Notes under the pieces: generated by a model
Databases searched by the model: none
Told to the model about the DNA's origin: nothing
Seen by the model: the letters and a program-made list of their open reading frames with translations, nothing else
Program-made: the position numbers and the translations under genes
Part shown: piece by piece, positions 62,153-64,000 of the stretch
Numbering within the stretch: the first letter of the stretch is position 1
Layout: each line of letters starts with the position of its first letter
Assembly (NCBI GenBank): GCA_910890315.1
Contig: CAJVGD010000050.1
Location: 124,001 to 188,000, forward strand
Direction: 5' to 3'
Length of the DNA: 64,000 nucleotides
From: Serendipita indica DSM 11827
Lineage: Eukaryota; Basidiomycota; Agaricomycetes; Sebacinales; Serendipitaceae

Positions 62153-63639
62153 ATGAGTATCCGTTTACCAGAAATTGGGGCACAGTAGAACTGCTGATGT
62201 CTCAAGATGCGGACCAGGCACTTGCCCACGTTCTCATGCGCGAGCGGTACGCCTAGTTTTGTTAGGATCCGTAGACTAATTGTGTGGATTCCCAGAGCAA
62301 GATTGGAGAAAGTGTTGTACGCTAATAGTAGTGCAAAAGAGATCCATCTATTTAACAAGGAGGAAGTGTTGATGGGCTATCATGCATATACAACACATGA
62401 AAGCAAATATACAAAGCTAGCGGTTCAGAGAACGAGATAAAGGAATGGTTAAGCATGCAGTGGAAGTTGCCCTTTGAATGGCGAATGTCATTATTAGGTA
62501 GTTATGCCTAGTCATAATGACAAGCATGAGCAGATGTCGAGAACTCGAATACCGCCTAAGCGTACATCATCAGCGCATATCTGCGGGGTCTCTGCGGCAG
62601 TGCTGTGAAGACGAGCTACCCGTACGTTATACTTTGCCTCCATTTCTATCCGAGATCGAGAACTGCACAGCGACTCATGGAATCTCACCATTCGTCCCTG
62701 GAGGACACGAAAGCAATCATGATCACCACAATAAATGACATAATGTTTGTGACTCCTCTATTCTTATGCTCAGTTTCATGAAACAATAGCGATCGTGGAT
62801 CAACATGCAGTCGATTGTATTCCTGTACATTTAGCAAAGCGTCAGATTTACTTCCGTTGAATCATCGCGCATCACTTCAGGAGAAGATGGATCCAGAATT
62901 GGTCAGCCAGGCAATCATTCCAGTGGACTACTACAACTGGTTCTTTGATGGGCAGCCCTCGCCTCTGCGCTTCGGCATAGGTACTCTTTTCCTTCGATGT
63001 TAGGTGGAAGTCTGTGCGTTTTGGGAAGTGGCCTGAAGCAAATTGACTAACCATCTCTAAAAAAGGTGTTTTGGCCGGATCGACAAGAGATGATGCAAGC
63101 CGAGTGGTGGAATGTCCTCGATGGGAGTTGCCCTAGACATGTCACTCTGGTGCGCCATTTCTTCCTAGTTAGCAATTTGGGATAATACCCTTCCAGTTTG
63201 AACTGGCCCAATATGGTCACTGCTTCCACTAAACTCACAAGAGTATGAACGACTCAAGTCCGCCAGTTTGGTATCCACTACAGCAATGGGACGAAGACTG
63301 AGACATAATATAGAGGAAATCTCTCGGCATGACTTGATCGCCCTCATGGTACCAGACGGGCCGATTTGGGAACCCCTAGGATCTTCCAGGCGCAAAGAAC
63401 TGCTCAAGATGGCCATCGACAGAGTGGACCCATATTGGCTTACACTTTGCTTGGCTAGTCTACTTGCTAAAGTTTTTCACTACTAGATGCTTTAGGAGAA
63501 TTCGGAAAACATCGTGGAAGCTGTTTTGCGGAAATGGGATCTCGAGACGGACAGGCCAAAACCCCGAGAAAAGCAATCCAGAGCGACATGCCGAATTCTG
63601 CGGAGTGGTGGGACGGAACGACTTGGACAAGATACTTGA
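62153..63639 (+). pseudogene. Family copy C, internally deleted and frame-broken
   Basis: Third member of the copy A/B family, in direct tandem with B. It keeps the position of the start codon (62153), the exon starting ELEYRLSVHHQRIS, the exon with SDLLPLNHRASLQEKMDPEL and DYYNWFFDGQPSPLRFGIG, and the final exon (ENSENIVEAVLRKWDLETDR). Relative to A and B, exon 1 lacks one base after PEIG. The region of exons 3-4 (HKPR...FEQEI) is absent. The KLLAST exon and the QYGP exon are each shifted by one base. The last exon reads through the stop used in A and B to a TGA at 63637. Intron positions elsewhere are kept, so this is decay after duplication rather than retroposition. Confidence 0.6.
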
Positions 63640-64000
63640 CAAGTTCCAGAAACGGAGGATTAACCAGACCCTGGTCAAGAGCGGCCTTGGCTATAATTGT
63701 CAAGGGCTGTCTGGAACAAAACCGTTGCAATACTTATTCAAATGGCACAGAATCCAGTCCCCAATGCGTGATCCACTTCCCGATCATCTCAGCATTGACC
63801 CAAGGGGACCATTACAGCAATGGACGTGCTATATGCGTGTGGCGCGGGAAACACCTGCCCATCTGTCAGAATTTTTCAAAGAATAGAAGTAGTTGAATGA
63901 GACGATTCTTTGATATATCACTGTTACTCGTTTGAAACTTGTCTGTAGGTTCGTGACTACGAATTCAACTCCAGCACGCCGAAGGATATCAATTCGCGTC
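63640..64000. other. Right edge, nothing assigned
   Basis: Plus-strand frames run to 63886 and 63896 just after copy C, but neither resembles the other copies' 3' flanks or a known domain. A gene that continues beyond the edge cannot be excluded. Confidence 0.35.

Noticed and set aside
59887-63639. Copies A, B and C as a mobile element
   Set aside because: I saw no terminal repeats, target-site duplications or transposase or polymerase motifs. Intron retention excludes simple retroposition.

Overview
The window is nuclear DNA from a filamentous basidiomycete, most likely an Agaricomycete. Genes are dense, lie on both strands, and are cut by many introns of about 43-57 nt with short donor and branch signals. 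One gene is a cellobiohydrolase with a fungal cellulose-binding domain. Another encodes a membrane protein resembling the DUF6534 family, which is common in mushrooms. I cannot name the species from the sequence. I saw no LTR, LINE or virus-like element, no rRNA or tRNA gene, and no CRISPR array.

Layout. 1-18158: CAF120-like PH-domain protein (runs off the left edge), EFM4 lysine methyltransferase, COX11, an uncharacterised multi-exon gene (family copy A), an EBP1/PA2G4-like protein, PCC1 (KEOPS), RMI1, a MYST acetyltransferase with tandem PHD fingers, and a UBX protein. 18567-34196: F-box protein, ACL4-like RPL4 chaperone, GH6 cellobiohydrolase, tubulin cofactor E, IVY1-like protein, DUF6534-like membrane protein, mitochondrial AspRS and an Alba-fold protein. 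34280-49076: PHD-finger chromatin protein, GUP1, SAR1, EPL1, CTF8, ARP10 and a Nudix CoA diphosphatase. 49077-59361: a weakly supported minus-strand gene, a PB1-like protein, an HSP20-like protein, an ADAL-type deaminase, an SDR and APC10. 59887-63639: two more copies (B and C) of the copy A family in direct tandem, with a 10-bp-period minisatellite between them.

Most genes are housekeeping and do not form a functional cluster. Recurring themes are chromatin (MYST HAT, EPL1, PHD protein), genome maintenance (RMI1, CTF8, APC10), translation and tRNA (EFM4, PCC1, AspRS, EBP1-like, ACL4) and mitochondria (COX11, AspRS). Two divergent pairs have start codons only 23 and 31 bp apart.

The best candidate for something undescribed is the three-copy family (A 7553-9251 minus, B 59887-61639 plus, C 62153-63639 plus). 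It has about 12 short exons and encodes roughly 360 residues that match no domain I know. A and B keep the reading frame with conservative substitutions. C has lost internal exons and carries frame breaks. Two otherwise intact genes (EBP1-like and the SDR) each carry one single-base frame break, which looks more like sequence error than biology.
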